The translations under genes were made by a program, and so were the position numbers. The notes under the pieces were generated by a model, which saw only the letters and a list, made by a program, of their open reading frames with translations, had not been told where the DNA came from and did no database searches. This document shows, piece after piece, positions 54,083-63,427 of a stretch of DNA of 64,000 bases. This DNA is from Burkholderia singularis (lineage in GTDB: Bacteria > Pseudomonadota > Gammaproteobacteria > Burkholderiales > Burkholderiaceae): contig NZ_FXAN01000043.1 of assembly GCF_900176645.1 (NCBI RefSeq), positions 1 through 64,000 on the forward strand. The letters are read 5' to 3'. Each line of letters begins with the position of its first letter. Within the stretch, counting starts at the first letter, position 1.

Positions 54083-55981
54083 ATGACTCAGCAAACCATG
54101 AGCTTTCAGGCGGAGGTCAAGCAACTCCTCCACCTGATGATCCACTCGCTTTACAGCAACAAGGAAATTTTCCTGCGCGAACTCGTGTCGAACGCGTCCG
54201 ACGCCGCTGACAAGCTCCGTTTCGAGGCTCTGGAAAACAACGCGCTGTACGAGAACGATCCGAACCTGCGTATCCGCATCGCATTCGACAAAGCCGCGCG
54301 GACGATCACGATCGACGACAACGGCATCGGCATGAGCCGCGACGAGGCGATCGCGAACCTCGGCACGATTGCGCGCTCGGGTACGAAGGAATTCTTCTCG
54401 AAGCTCTCCGGCGACCAGCAGAAGGATGCTGCGCTGATCGGCCAGTTCGGCGTGGGCTTCTACTCCGGCTTCATCGTCGCCGACAAGATCACCGTCGAGA
54501 CCCGCCGCGCGGGGCTGCCCGCGGCGGACGGCGTGCGCTGGGAAAGCGCGGGCGAGGGCGACTTCTCGATCGACACGATCGAGCGCGCCGCGCGCGGCAC
54601 GACGATCACGCTGCATTTGCGCGACGGCGAGGACGAGCTGCTGTCGGCCTACCGGCTGAAGTCGATCGTGCAGACATACTCGGATCACGTCGCGCTGCCG
54701 ATCCTGATGAAGAAGGAAGAGTGGGATCAGGAAAAGGGCGAGATGGTCCAGAAGGACGAAGACGAGACCGTCAATCAAGCCAGCGCGCTGTGGACCCGCG
54801 CGAAAAGCGACATCACCGACGAGCAGTATCAGCAGTTTTACCAGCACCTCGCGCACGACCATCAGGACCCGCTCGCGTGGACGCACAACCGCGTCGAGGG
54901 CCGCAGCGAGTACACGCAACTGCTGTACGTGCCGTCGCATGCGCCGTTCGATCTGTGGAACCGCGATTATCGCGGCGGCCTGAAGCTGTACGTGAAGCGC
55001 GTGTTCATCATGGACGACGCCGAGCAATTGTTGCCGCAATATCTGCGTTTCGTGAAAGGCGTTGTCGATTCGTCCGATCTGCCGCTCAACGTGTCGCGCG
55101 AAATCCTGCAGGAAAGCCGCGACGTGAAGGCGATCCGCGAAGGCGTGACCAAGCGTGCGCTGTCGATGCTCGAGGAACTCGCGAATGCGCAGGACGACGC
55201 CGGTCGGGAAAAGTACCGCACGTTCTGGCGCGAGTTCGGCCAGGTGCTCAAGGAGGGCGTGGGCGAAGATCACGCGAACCGCGAGCGGGTCGCGAAGCTG
55301 CTGCGTTTCGCGTCGACGCACGGCGACACCGACGAGCAAAACGTGTCGCTCGCCGATTACGTCGCGCGCATGAAGCCCGAGCAGACCAAGATTTATTACG
55401 TGACGGCCGATACGTGGCAGGCCGCGAAGAACAGCCCGCATCTCGAGGTGTTCCGCAAGAAGGGCGTCGAGGTGCTGCTGCTGAACGACCGTGTTGACGA
55501 GTGGATGCTGTCGTTCCTGCACGAGTTCGACGGCAAGCCGCTCGCGAGCGTGGCGCGCGGCGATCTCGATCTCGGCGCGCTGAACGACGAAGAGAAGAAG
55601 GCCCAGGAGCAGACCGGCGAGGCGTTCAAGCCCGTCGTCGACAAGATCAAGGAAACGCTTGGCGACAAGGTCAAGGACGTGCGCGTCACGTTTCGCCTGA
55701 CCGATTCGCCGTCGTGCCTCGTTGCCGACGACAACGACATGAGCGGCTATCTGCAACGGATGCTGAAGGCCGCCGGCCAGAAAGCGCCGACCTTCCAGCC
55801 GATCCTCGAAGTGAATCCCGAGCATCCGCTCGTCAAGGCGCTGAAGACCGATGCGGCCGATTTCGGCGACTGGTGCCACCTGCTGTTCGAGCAGGCGATG
55901 CTTGCCGAGGGCGGCGCGCTCGAGGACCCGGCGAGCTTCGTCAAGCGGACCAACGCACTGCTGTTGTCGCGCGCGCTCTGA
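54083..55981 (+). CDS. htpG: Chaperone protein HtpG (Hsp90)
   Basis: A 632-residue ATP-dependent dimeric chaperone. The GHKL ATP-binding N-domain is complete: [15 protein letters not shown] (Asn and Asp contacts), [28 protein letters not shown]. It is followed by the middle domain ([20 protein letters not shown] and [10 protein letters not shown]) and the C-terminal dimerisation domain. Like all bacterial forms it lacks a charged linker and the MEEVD tail. A heat-shock promoter lies upstream. The stop overlaps the next start (TGATG), coupling it to ubiC. Confidence 0.97.
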   Translation: MTQQTMSFQAEVKQLLHLMIHSLYSNKEIFLRELVSNASDAADKLRFEALENNALYENDPNLRIRIAFDKAARTITIDDNGIGMSRDEAIANLGTIARSGTKEFFSKLSGDQQKDAALIGQFGVGFYSGFIVADKITVETRRAGLPAADGVRWESAGEGDFSIDTIERAARGTTITLHLRDGEDELLSAYRLKSIVQTYSDHVALPILMKKEEWDQEKGEMVQKDEDETVNQASALWTRAKSDITDEQYQQFYQHLAHDHQDPLAWTHNRVEGRSEYTQLLYVPSHAPFDLWNRDYRGGLKLYVKRVFIMDDAEQLLPQYLRFVKGVVDSSDLPLNVSREILQESRDVKAIREGVTKRALSMLEELANAQDDAGREKYRTFWREFGQVLKEGVGEDHANRERVAKLLRFASTHGDTDEQNVSLADYVARMKPEQTKIYYVTADTWQAAKNSPHLEVFRKKGVEVLLLNDRVDEWMLSFLHEFDGKPLASVARGDLDLGALNDEEKKAQEQTGEAFKPVVDKIKETLGDKVKDVRVTFRLTDSPSCLVADDNDMSGYLQRMLKAAGQKAPTFQPILEVNPEHPLVKALKTDAADFGDWCHLLFEQAMLAEGGALEDPASFVKRTNALLLSRAL

Positions 55982-56688
55982 TGGCGCGAGTGCGGTTCGA
56001 TGCGGCCGACGCGCATTGGCGCGAGACGCCGCGCGCCGGCGCGTCGGCCGCTCAGAAGGATTGGCTCATGCGCGGCGGGTCGCTGACCGCCCATCTCGCG
56101 CGGCTCGGCGACGTGACGGTGCGCGTGACGCGCGAGGCTGTCTCGACGCCGTGGACCGACGAGCATGCCGCGCTCGCGTGCGCGGCGCGCGCGCCCGTTT
56201 GGGTGCGCGAGGTCGTGCTCGCGGTCGATGGCGTGCCGTTCGTCGCCGCGCACAGCATCGCGCCGCTTGCCGCGAGCAAAGGCGTTTGGCAGGCGATCCG
56301 CCGGTTGCGCACGCGGCCGCTCGCTGAGTTGCTGTACAGCGATTCCGACGTGACGCGCTCGCCGCTCGTGAGCCGGCGCGTGATCGCCCGGCATCCGCTG
56401 TTCGCACTGTCGGTGCGCGCGCTCGCGGGCGCCGACGAAGGCGCGACGGGAACGGCCTCGGAAATCGGTGCCGAGGCCGCGACGGCGGCGGCGACAATTT
56501 TCGCCGTGGATGCCGCGGCACGGGCGGCCGCCGAGATTGCCGCCGTGCCGCACGCGTTCGCCGCGCGCCGCTCGGTATTCGAGCGGCATGGTGCGCCGCT
56601 GATGGTGACGGAGTGCCTGCTGCCCGCGTTGTGGCGGCATCTGGACGCGCACGGCGAGCGGCGTGCGCGCGGTGCGCAGGCGCATTGA
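55981..56688 (+). CDS. ubiC: Chorismate lyase
   Basis: Converts chorismate to 4-hydroxybenzoate and pyruvate, the first committed step of ubiquinone synthesis. Family motifs: [37 protein letters not shown] and the end [19 protein letters not shown], carrying the substrate Arg/Glu positions. At 235 residues it is longer than E. coli UbiC (about 165): it has an N-terminal extension and an Ala/Thr-rich insert at about 149-190 that looks flexible. It overlaps htpG by one base and the next gene by one base, so three genes appear translationally linked. Confidence 0.85.
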   Translation: MARVRFDAADAHWRETPRAGASAAQKDWLMRGGSLTAHLARLGDVTVRVTREAVSTPWTDEHAALACAARAPVWVREVVLAVDGVPFVAAHSIAPLAASKGVWQAIRRLRTRPLAELLYSDSDVTRSPLVSRRVIARHPLFALSVRALAGADEGATGTASEIGAEAATAAATIFAVDAAARAAAEIAAVPHAFAARRSVFERHGAPLMVTECLLPALWRHLDAHGERRARGAQAH

Positions 56689-57164
56689 TGCTGCGCGGCT
56701 TTCCTCCAGTCGTGTCTGCCGATACGCATACGCTGATTCTCGGCAGCTTTCCCGGCGAGGCATCGCTTGCCGCCACGCAGTATTACGCGCATCCGCGCAA
56801 TCAGTTCTGGCGTTTGCTCGGCGCGGTGCTCGGCGAGCCGGGGCTGCACGATTTACCGTATGAAGCGCGCCTCGCGCGCGTGCTGGCGCACGGTTTCGGC
56901 ATCTGGGACGTGCTTGCCGCATGCCATCGCGAGGGCAGTCTCGACGCGGCGATCCGCAATGCGCAGCCGAACGATTTCGACGCGCTGCACGAAGTGGCGC
57001 CCAAGCTCGCGAAGGTCTGCTTCAACGGCAAGACGGCCGGGCGCTTCGAACCGGTGATCGCCGCGGCCGGTTACGACACGCTCGTTCTGCCGTCGTCAAG
57101 CCCGGCGAATGCGATGTTGTCGTTCGAGCAGAAGCTGGCGGTTTGGCGGGGAATCGCCGGCTGA
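56688..57164 (+). CDS. DNA-deoxyinosine/uracil glycosylase (UDG superfamily)
   Basis: A 158-residue base-excision repair enzyme of the hypoxanthine-DNA glycosylase-like branch. Motif 1 is LILGSFPGEASL, followed by YYAHPRNQFWRLL, the catalytic-region helix and the final SSSPANAMLSFEQKLAVW (Ser-Pro-Ala motif 2). It removes deaminated bases such as hypoxanthine or uracil; the exact preference is not readable. The start overlaps the ubiC stop. It is followed by an AT-rich gap. Confidence 0.88.
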   Translation: MLRGFPPVVSADTHTLILGSFPGEASLAATQYYAHPRNQFWRLLGAVLGEPGLHDLPYEARLARVLAHGFGIWDVLAACHREGSLDAAIRNAQPNDFDALHEVAPKLAKVCFNGKTAGRFEPVIAAAGYDTLVLPSSSPANAMLSFEQKLAVWRGIAG

Positions 57165-57588
57165 GCGGTTGTTCCGGCGAGTTGCCGCTGCGCGATGCGC
57201 TTGCGCGGGCAGCGGCAACGGCGCGGCTGGCACGCAAATAGGCGTGGCTCGAACAGCATTCGATATAAATAAATCGGCATTAGCGGAATGATGCTGAAAT
57301 ATTCACGAAAATCTATCTCCCGGAGCAACGTTATTTGCGAGTGCGTGCCGCTCGGTGGCGGTGTTCGTCATTTCACGACACTGTACTATGGTCGAAATTG
57401 GTGAATGTCGATTCGATTAATTTAAATAGATATCTTTGTTGTCACCGATTTTGATGTATTTTAAAAATCGGCTGTGCTTGATTTTCATTTTCAAGAGGTG
57501 ATTGTTTGCGGCCATAATTCAGGGATTTATGGCTTATCTGAAATCGGGCGTGTGATTATCATTCTGCGATGTAATTCAGGGGAACTAT
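57165..57588. other. AT-rich region in front of the orphan gene
   Basis: About 420 bp with no gene. From about 57250 the DNA becomes strongly AT-rich, unlike the flanking core genes. It contains T/A-rich promoter-like sequence and a good ribosome site (CAGGGGAACTAT) just before 57589. It is consistent with acquired DNA. Confidence 0.55.
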
Positions 57589-58047
57589 ATGTCGACGGCA
57601 GTCAATATTTATAGTCCGAGTGAGCAACTTTTTCTTTCGGTTCAAAACGATGGCGTAAGTGTTTTTTTGCCCATTTTCAGTGCTCAGGCATCGATATGGT
57701 GGATCGACAACTTTCCTGCCAGTGCCAATGATATAGGGCCGGGTTTTATTTCGATCATACGTTTTCTCGACAGTGTTAGCGCTCGATCGTTCAACCTGTT
57801 CGCCGATGTCGGTCTGTTGCAAACAATAGGCAGCGCACCGCTTGGCTTGTCCGAATCGAGCGCGGTTGTTTTCCGCATTGGGGGGATCGCCATCGACGCA
57901 AACCGCCCCATTCGGCTGAATGGAGTCGATGATGTGTCGATCGGCGCTGATACGGTTAACATTAGCCCATCGCCGATTAACCCATCGCCGCTTCTCATCA
58001 AGACAGAAAGCATTGCACCTTGGGTCGTCTCATACGCGTCGCTTTGA
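57589..58047 (+). CDS. AT-rich orphan protein of unknown function
   Basis: A 152-residue protein not recognised as any family. It lacks a signal peptide, has no cysteine, and is rich in Ser, Ile, Val, Asn and Phe in short alternating strands (SPSEQLFLSVQNDGVSVFLP, FRIGGIAIDANRPIRLNGV), suggesting an all-beta fold. An NISPSPINPSP stretch lies near the C-terminus. Codon use is far less GC-biased than in neighbouring genes, pointing to recent acquisition. The ribosome site is good. It is isolated, with no linked partner. Confidence 0.75.
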   Translation: MSTAVNIYSPSEQLFLSVQNDGVSVFLPIFSAQASIWWIDNFPASANDIGPGFISIIRFLDSVSARSFNLFADVGLLQTIGSAPLGLSESSAVVFRIGGIAIDANRPIRLNGVDDVSIGADTVNISPSPINPSPLLIKTESIAPWVVSYASL

Positions 58048-58394
58048 CGGTCGGGGCGTTTGCCGTTCACGCGTCGACGCGGTTCATGGCAGCTGAGATC
58101 TTGGTCGGATCTCAGCCGCCATCGGAATTTCATCGTATCGATATCGTCCGATGTCCGGCATGTGCGCATGCGGGCGAACAGCTTTCCACCTTATCTCCTT
58201 CGTTAGCCGCCAGCGGGACGGGCGACAGCGGCCATCGCCACCGGTGCTGTCATCCCGATCGTCGCGCAAACGATGCCGCAACGATCCGGCAAGCCAGCGC
58301 ATCGACCAAACCTCGCAGTGCGGGTGCCGGCGAATGCTATGCTCTCGGTCCCGTCGTTTGATTAGACATCGCGCGTCGAGCGCGATATTTCTCC
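58048..58394. other. Intergenic region, no gene recognised
   Basis: A 347-bp gap between the orphan gene and the spermidine synthase-like gene. Frames are short and shadow-like. Around 58085-58120 an imperfect inverted repeat (CAGCTGAGATC...GATCTCAGC) occurs that could end transcription of the orphan gene. Confidence 0.5.
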
Positions 58395-59318
58395 ATGACC
58401 CGATTGATCAAGCGCGCATCTGCCGAGGCGCGCGCGTTTAAGCGTAACCGGCCGTCGTCGTATGACGGCACTGAAAAATTCCGCCAGCCTCGGGCCGTGC
58501 GCAATCGCGCCGAACCCGACGGCGATGCGCGCGACGTTCCCGTTCTCGCTGCGCCGCGCAAGCCGCGCTTTGCGCCCGTGACGTTTTCCGAAGAGCGGGG
58601 CGTGCGTTATCTGCACTTCGGCACCGAATGGGTGCAGGGCGCGATGCGGCTGTCCAAGCCGTATCACATCGAGCTGGAATACGCGCAGCAGATGATGGCA
58701 TGGCTGCTGTTCCTCCAGACGCCCGAGCGGATTGTGCAACTCGGCCTCGGCACCGGCGCGCTGACGAAGTTTGCACACCGTTTCCTGCCGGGCGCGCGCG
58801 TCGACGCGGTCGAATTGAATCCGGCGGTGATCGTCGCCGCGCGCTCGATGTTCGAGCTTCCGCCCGACGACGCGCGCCTCACGGTTCACGAAGCGGATGC
58901 ATGGGATTTCGTCAACGATCCTAAGAATCGCGGGACGATCGGTGCGTTGCAGATCGATTTGTACGACGCCACCGCGCGCGGCCCGGTGCTCGACAGCGTC
59001 GCGTTTTATCGCGCGGTGCGCGCCTGTCTTGCCGATGCGGGGATCGCGACGATCAACCTGTTCGGCGATCACCCGAGCTTCGTGCGCAATATCAAGCATC
59101 TGAACGCCGCGTTCGATGCACGTGTGATCGCGCTGCCCGAAGTGCATGACGGCAACCGGATCGCTCTTGCGTTTTCCGGGCCGCCGCTGCGGGTGTCGTT
59201 CGCGCAATTGTCGGCGCGCGCGAAGCTGGTCGAGACCGAACTGCGGATGCCCGCCCGCACATGGGTGAAAGCATTGAAAGCATCGGTCGGCGAACGCGCC
59301 GAGTTCTTCGAAATCTGA
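58395..59318 (+). CDS. Spermidine synthase-like (SpeE family) protein
   Basis: A 307-residue Rossmann protein of the polyamine aminopropyltransferase superfamily. It has the S-adenosyl-ligand motif VQLGLGTGALTKFAHRFLPG, VDAVELNPAVIVAARS and an ADAWDFV segment, with the later LQIDLYDATARGPVLDS in place of the usual DxxxP. The N-terminal ~45 residues are basic and low in complexity. No partner speD is near. Many bacterial SpeE-like proteins have no demonstrated aminopropyltransferase activity, so the reaction is uncertain. Confidence 0.82.
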   Translation: MTRLIKRASAEARAFKRNRPSSYDGTEKFRQPRAVRNRAEPDGDARDVPVLAAPRKPRFAPVTFSEERGVRYLHFGTEWVQGAMRLSKPYHIELEYAQQMMAWLLFLQTPERIVQLGLGTGALTKFAHRFLPGARVDAVELNPAVIVAARSMFELPPDDARLTVHEADAWDFVNDPKNRGTIGALQIDLYDATARGPVLDSVAFYRAVRACLADAGIATINLFGDHPSFVRNIKHLNAAFDARVIALPEVHDGNRIALAFSGPPLRVSFAQLSARAKLVETELRMPARTWVKALKASVGERAEFFEI

Positions 59319-59320
59319 TT

Positions 59321-59390
59321 GCTCGACGCTCGACGCTCGACGCTCGACGCTCGACGCTCGACGCTCGACGCTCGACGCTCGACGCTCGAC
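59321..59390. repeat. 7-bp tandem repeat, 10 perfect copies
   Basis: Ten uninterrupted copies of GCTCGAC begin two bases after the stop of the spermidine synthase-like gene. The unit is outside any supported gene, so copy number can vary freely. It is a good candidate VNTR locus. Confidence 0.97.
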
Positions 59391-59742
59391 GTCGGGCATC
59401 AGGCGTCGAGTGTCGCTTACCGGGACGGAGCCACCACACACCCGTCCTGACCATCGGGCGGTCGACATCCGGACGGCGCTTCCCTTCATCGTCCCGATAG
59501 CAGGCCGCCGCCTTTCAATCCGCGTCACGCACGCGCCGGACGGGGCACGCCGGCTCCGGGTTCGCCCTCGTATGACGGGGCACGGCCGACTTCTATACTC
59601 ACTGACGCCAGGGAAGCTGCGGCCGATCTGTCCACGCGCACCGGGATGGCTGTTGCCGAACGCTTGCCGCCGAGTTCCCCTTCGCGCCGCCGTACCCTTC
59701 AGTTCAGAACACGTCGACAACCGCGAATGAAGAGGAGACGTC
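59391..59742. other. Promoter region of the DUF3311-mctP operon
   Basis: About 350 bp between the 7-bp repeat and the next gene. No coding sequence is supported. A purine-rich GAAGAGGAGA ribosome site ends it at 59740. Confidence 0.5.
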
Positions 59743-59994
59743 ATGGCTCACGATGCCGACGCGAGTCCGGCCGCGAATCGCGCTGCCAAACGCTGGCTCT
59801 GGTTGCTCGTCCTGCCGCTCGTCGCGATGGTCTGGGTGCCGTCGTACAACCGTGTCGAGCCGCAATGGCTCGGCTTTCCATTCTTCTACTGGTATCAGTT
59901 GCTCTGGGTGTTCATTAGCGCGGTGATCACCGCGTTCGTTTATACGAAGACGAAGCATTGCTGGACGAGCGGCCCGCGGAGGAACGGTCAATGA
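59743..59994 (+). CDS. DUF3311 small membrane subunit
   Basis: An 83-residue protein with two helices (LWLLVLPLVAMVWVPSYN and FYWYQLLWVFISAVITAFVY) and the conserved YNRVEPQWLGFPFFYWYQL of DUF3311 (PF11755). Genes of this family almost always precede a sodium:solute symporter, as here, where the two overlap by four bases. It is probably an accessory or small subunit of that transporter. Strong AGGAG ribosome site. Confidence 0.88.
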   Translation: MAHDADASPAANRAAKRWLWLLVLPLVAMVWVPSYNRVEPQWLGFPFFYWYQLLWVFISAVITAFVYTKTKHCWTSGPRRNGQ

Positions 59995-61541
59995 ATCTGA
60001 CTGCGACGTTTGTCTTCGTGCTGCTGTTCGTCGGCGTGACGATCATGGGCTTTCTCGCTGCGCACTGGCGGCGCGGCGATCTTGCGCATCTCGACGAATG
60101 GGGGCTCGGCGGCCGCCGTTTCGGCACGATCGTCACGTGGTTTCTGCTCGGCGGCGATCTCTACACCGCCTACACGTTCGTCGCGGTACCCGCGCTGGTG
60201 TTCGGCGCCGGCGCAACGGGCTTCTTCGCGCTGCCGTATACGATCCTCATCTATCCGTTCGCGTTTGTCGTGTTTCCGAAGCTTTGGAGTATCGCGAAGC
60301 GTCACGGCTACGTGACGGCCGCCGATTTCGTCGGCGCGCGCTACGGCAGCCGCTCGCTCGCGCTCGCCATCGCGGTGACGGGCATCGTCGCGACGATGCC
60401 GTACATCGCGCTGCAACTTGTCGGCATCGAAGTCGTGATCGGCGGCCTGGGCTTCGATACGAAGGGTTTCGTCGGCGATTTGCCGCTCATCATCGCGTTC
60501 GCGATTCTGGCCGCGTACACGTATACGTCCGGGCTGCGCGCGCCCGCGATGATCGCGATCGTCAAGGACATTCTGATCTACCTGACGATCGCGGCGGCGG
60601 TCGTCGTGATCCCGGCGAAGCTCGGCGGCTTTTCGCAAATCTTCGGCTCGGTGCCGCCGGCGAAGCTGCTGCTGAAGGCGCCGGATGCGTCGAGCCTGAA
60701 CGGTCACAGTGCGTATGCGACGCTCGCGGTCGGCTCGGCGCTCGCGCTGTTCCTGTATCCGCATTCGGTGACGGCGATCCTGTCGTCTTCGTCGGGCAAC
60801 ACCATCCGCCGCAACATGGCGATGCTGCCGGCGTATTCGTTCGTGCTCGGCTTACTCGCGCTGCTGGGCTACATGGCGCTCGCCTCCGGCGTGAAGGACA
60901 TGCCGCAGTTCGCGCCGTACTTCAACGCGTATGGCGCGAATTTCGCGGTGCCCGCGCTATTCCTGAATTTCTTCCCGTCATGGTTCGTCGGCGTCGCGTT
61001 CGCCGCGATCGGGATCGGCGCGCTCGTGCCGGCCGCGATCATGTCGATTGCGGCGGCGAACTTGTATACGCGCAACATTCATCGCGAGTTCATCAATCGC
61101 AACATGTCGCACGATCAGGAGACGCACGTTGCAAAGCTCGTATCGCTGATCGTCAAGGTTGGCGCGATCGCGTTCATTCTCGGGCTGCCGCTGACTTATG
61201 CGATTCAGCTCCAGTTGCTCGGCGGGATTTGGATCATCCAGACGCTGCCCGCCATCGTGCTCGGCCTCTATACCCGTATGCTCGACTATCGGGGGCTGCT
61301 CGCGGGATGGGCTGCCGGGCTTGCCTGCGGCACGTGGATGGCGGTTTCGCTGAAGCTGTCCAGTTCGATCTTCACGATCCATCTGTTCGGCTATGCGATT
61401 CCCGGCTATGCGGCGGTGTGGGCGCTCGTCGTGAATCTCGTCGTGTCGGTTGCCGCGAGCGTGCTCGTGCGCGCGCTTGGTGGCGCGGATGCGGAAGACC
61501 GCACGCGGCCGGAAGATTATCTCGACGTCGTCGAGGGTTGA
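59991..61541 (+). CDS. mctP: Sodium:solute symporter, monocarboxylate type (MctP-like)
   Basis: A 516-residue SSS-family permease with about 13 helices. Hallmarks: EWGLGGRRFGTIVTWFLLGGDLYTAYTFVAVP, FFALPYTILIYPFAF, YVTAADFVGARYGSR and the SGNTIRRNMAMLPAYSF segment. It closely resembles rhizobial MctP, which imports pyruvate, lactate, propionate and similar acids; substrate transfer to this protein is inference. A GGAGG ribosome site lies inside the DUF3311 gene end, with ATG at 59991. Confidence 0.88.
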   Translation: MNLTATFVFVLLFVGVTIMGFLAAHWRRGDLAHLDEWGLGGRRFGTIVTWFLLGGDLYTAYTFVAVPALVFGAGATGFFALPYTILIYPFAFVVFPKLWSIAKRHGYVTAADFVGARYGSRSLALAIAVTGIVATMPYIALQLVGIEVVIGGLGFDTKGFVGDLPLIIAFAILAAYTYTSGLRAPAMIAIVKDILIYLTIAAAVVVIPAKLGGFSQIFGSVPPAKLLLKAPDASSLNGHSAYATLAVGSALALFLYPHSVTAILSSSSGNTIRRNMAMLPAYSFVLGLLALLGYMALASGVKDMPQFAPYFNAYGANFAVPALFLNFFPSWFVGVAFAAIGIGALVPAAIMSIAAANLYTRNIHREFINRNMSHDQETHVAKLVSLIVKVGAIAFILGLPLTYAIQLQLLGGIWIIQTLPAIVLGLYTRMLDYRGLLAGWAAGLACGTWMAVSLKLSSSIFTIHLFGYAIPGYAAVWALVVNLVVSVAASVLVRALGGADAEDRTRPEDYLDVVEG

Positions 61542-61652
61542 GCGCGGCCGTCTCTCACGAAAACGCCTGCGGCGCATCGCGCGCCGCGGGCGTCGTGCAT
61601 GCCGCCGCGCTCGGGTCGATCATGCACGTTTCGGCTTCCGAAGCGTTTGCGC

Positions 61653-62084
61653 TTACTTCTTCATGTTCGGATCTTCGACGTTGATCATCCAATGCACGCC
61701 GAAGGGGTCGCGTACCATGCCGAAGCCGAGTGCCCAGAAGGTTTTCTCGAACGGCATCGTGACCGTGCCGCCACGGGCGAGCGCGTCGAACAGCTTCTTG
61801 CCTTCGTCGACGCTCGCCGCGCTGATCGATAGCGAGTAGCCCTCGTGCGCCTGCTCGTTGCCCGATTCGCATCCGCCGTCCGAACCCATCAGCGTCGTTT
61901 CGCCGATCTGGAAGCTCGCATGCATGACCTTGTCGGCCATCTCAGGCGGAATCGGCCGCTCGGGATTGGGCGGCGCTTCGCTGAAGCGGGTCAGGAACGT
62001 CACTTTTGCGCCGAGGGCGTCGCCGTAGAATTTGAGCGCTTCGTCGCAGCGCCCGCCGAAATGCAGATACGTTTGCACTTGCAT
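61653..62084 (-). CDS. PhnB-like VOC-family protein
   Basis: A 143-residue protein with two paired beta-alpha-beta modules: VQTYLHFGGRCDEALKFYGDALGA, HASFQIGETTLMGSD and FWALGFGMVRDPFGVHWMINVE. This matches the PhnB/3-demethylubiquinone methyltransferase-like VOC branch. Metal ligands are not complete and no reaction is known. It is transcribed towards mctP, with a GGAGAAG ribosome site. Confidence 0.88.
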   Translation of the reverse strand: MQVQTYLHFGGRCDEALKFYGDALGAKVTFLTRFSEAPPNPERPIPPEMADKVMHASFQIGETTLMGSDGGCESGNEQAHEGYSLSISAASVDEGKKLFDALARGGTVTMPFEKTFWALGFGMVRDPFGVHWMINVEDPNMKK

Positions 62085-62257
62085 TGTCTTCTCCTTATCT
62101 CTTCGACCGGGAACAGGGCATCATGCGCCCGTGCCGACGATTGTAGTGCGCCAGAATGACGATAGCAGGAATAATCGGCCGGGTCGCAACGGATGTCGGG
62201 AAATCGACGGAAAGAAACGAAAGAAAGCTGAGCCGGCGGCAGTTGATTCGCATCCCA

Positions 62258-62287
62258 AAAAAAGCGGGCGCCGATAGGGCGCCCGCC
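62258..62287 (-). terminator. Rho-independent terminator of the transaldolase gene
   Basis: On the minus strand a perfect 9-bp stem (GCGGGCGCC/GGCGCCCGC, 5-base loop) is followed by seven T residues. It is 29 bp past the tal stop. Confidence 0.93.
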
Positions 62288-62315
62288 GGTATCGCGCATC
62301 CGAGCGCCGTGCGCG

Positions 62316-63269
62316 TCAGTGCAACGCTTCGATCATCTTTTCGAGCTTTACCGCGTCGGCCGAGAACAGACGGATGCCTTCGGCAAGCTTCTCGGTGGCC
62401 ATCGCGTCATCGTTCAACTGGAAGCGGAACGACGGCTCGTCGATCGCGACGCGCTCGAGGGCCGCATCCTTCGCCGCTTCCGGCGACAGCTTGCGCGTGA
62501 CCGTCTCGGTGCTGTCCTGGAGCTTTTGCAGCAACTCGGGGCTGATCGTCAGCAGATCGCTGCCGGCAAGCTCGGTGATCTGGCTGGTCGTGCGGAAGCT
62601 CGCGCCCATCACCTCGGTCGGATAACCGAAGTGCTTGTAGTACGCATAGATCCGGCGCACCGACTGCACGCCCGGATCGTTCGCGCCGCCATTCTTTGCT
62701 TCGTCCCAATCGGCGCCCGCCTGCTTCTTGTACCAATCGTAGATCCGGCCGACGAACGGCGAGATGAGCTGCGCGCCGGCGTGCGCGCAGGCCGCCGCTT
62801 GCACGAGCGAGAACAGCAGCGTCATGTTGCAGCGGATGCCTTCCTTTTGCAGCACCTCGGCTGCGCGGATGCCTTCCCATGTCGAGGCGAGCTTGATCAG
62901 CACGCGCTCGCGGTCGATGCCGGCTGCTTCGTACAACTTGATGAGTTCGCGGCCCTTGTCGATCGAGCGCTGCACGTCGAACGACAGGCGCGCGTCGACC
63001 TCGGTCGATACGCGTCCCGGAATCAGCTTCAGGATTTCGGTGCCGAACGCGATCAGCAGGCGATCGATGATGAAGTCCGTCGGCTGGCCCGCGTGATCGC
63101 GGACGGTTTTCTCGAGAATCGGCCTGTATGCGTCTTTTTGCACGGCCTTGAGGATCAGCGACGGATTCGTCGTCGCGTCCTGCGGCTGGTACTGGGCGAG
63201 TTGCTGGAAGTCGCCCGTATCGGCGACGACGGTCGTGTACTGCTTGAGCTGGTCGAGTGCGGTAGTCAT
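62316..63269 (-). CDS. tal: Transaldolase
   Basis: A 317-residue TalB-type enzyme of the non-oxidative pentose phosphate pathway: it transfers dihydroxyacetone from sedoheptulose 7-phosphate to glyceraldehyde 3-phosphate. The Schiff-base Lys126 is in [16 protein letters not shown], with DATTNPSL (Asp for proton transfer), [11 protein letters not shown] and [14 protein letters not shown]. The full standard length is present. Start [15 protein letters not shown] at 63269 is chosen over a longer frame. Confidence 0.97.
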   Translation of the reverse strand: MTTALDQLKQYTTVVADTGDFQQLAQYQPQDATTNPSLILKAVQKDAYRPILEKTVRDHAGQPTDFIIDRLLIAFGTEILKLIPGRVSTEVDARLSFDVQRSIDKGRELIKLYEAAGIDRERVLIKLASTWEGIRAAEVLQKEGIRCNMTLLFSLVQAAACAHAGAQLISPFVGRIYDWYKKQAGADWDEAKNGGANDPGVQSVRRIYAYYKHFGYPTEVMGASFRTTSQITELAGSDLLTISPELLQKLQDSTETVTRKLSPEAAKDAALERVAIDEPSFRFQLNDDAMATEKLAEGIRLFSADAVKLEKMIEALH

Positions 63270-63427
63270 GTCGAGTCTTGAGCGTGGCGCGGCGCGCCGG
63301 ATGCGGTGAACGAGGGCCGGGCCGTGGGGCGCGCGGCGGTTGCGCAAGGCGGCGCGCGCTGCGGCGCGCACTGCCGGGATTTGCTATTTTAGGCGCGAAT
63401 CGGGGAGCCGGTACCGAACCGTGTGTT

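Noticed and set aside
59321-59390. Possible CRISPR or coding repeat
   Set aside because: The units abut with no spacers and lie after a stop codon; this is a simple tandem repeat.
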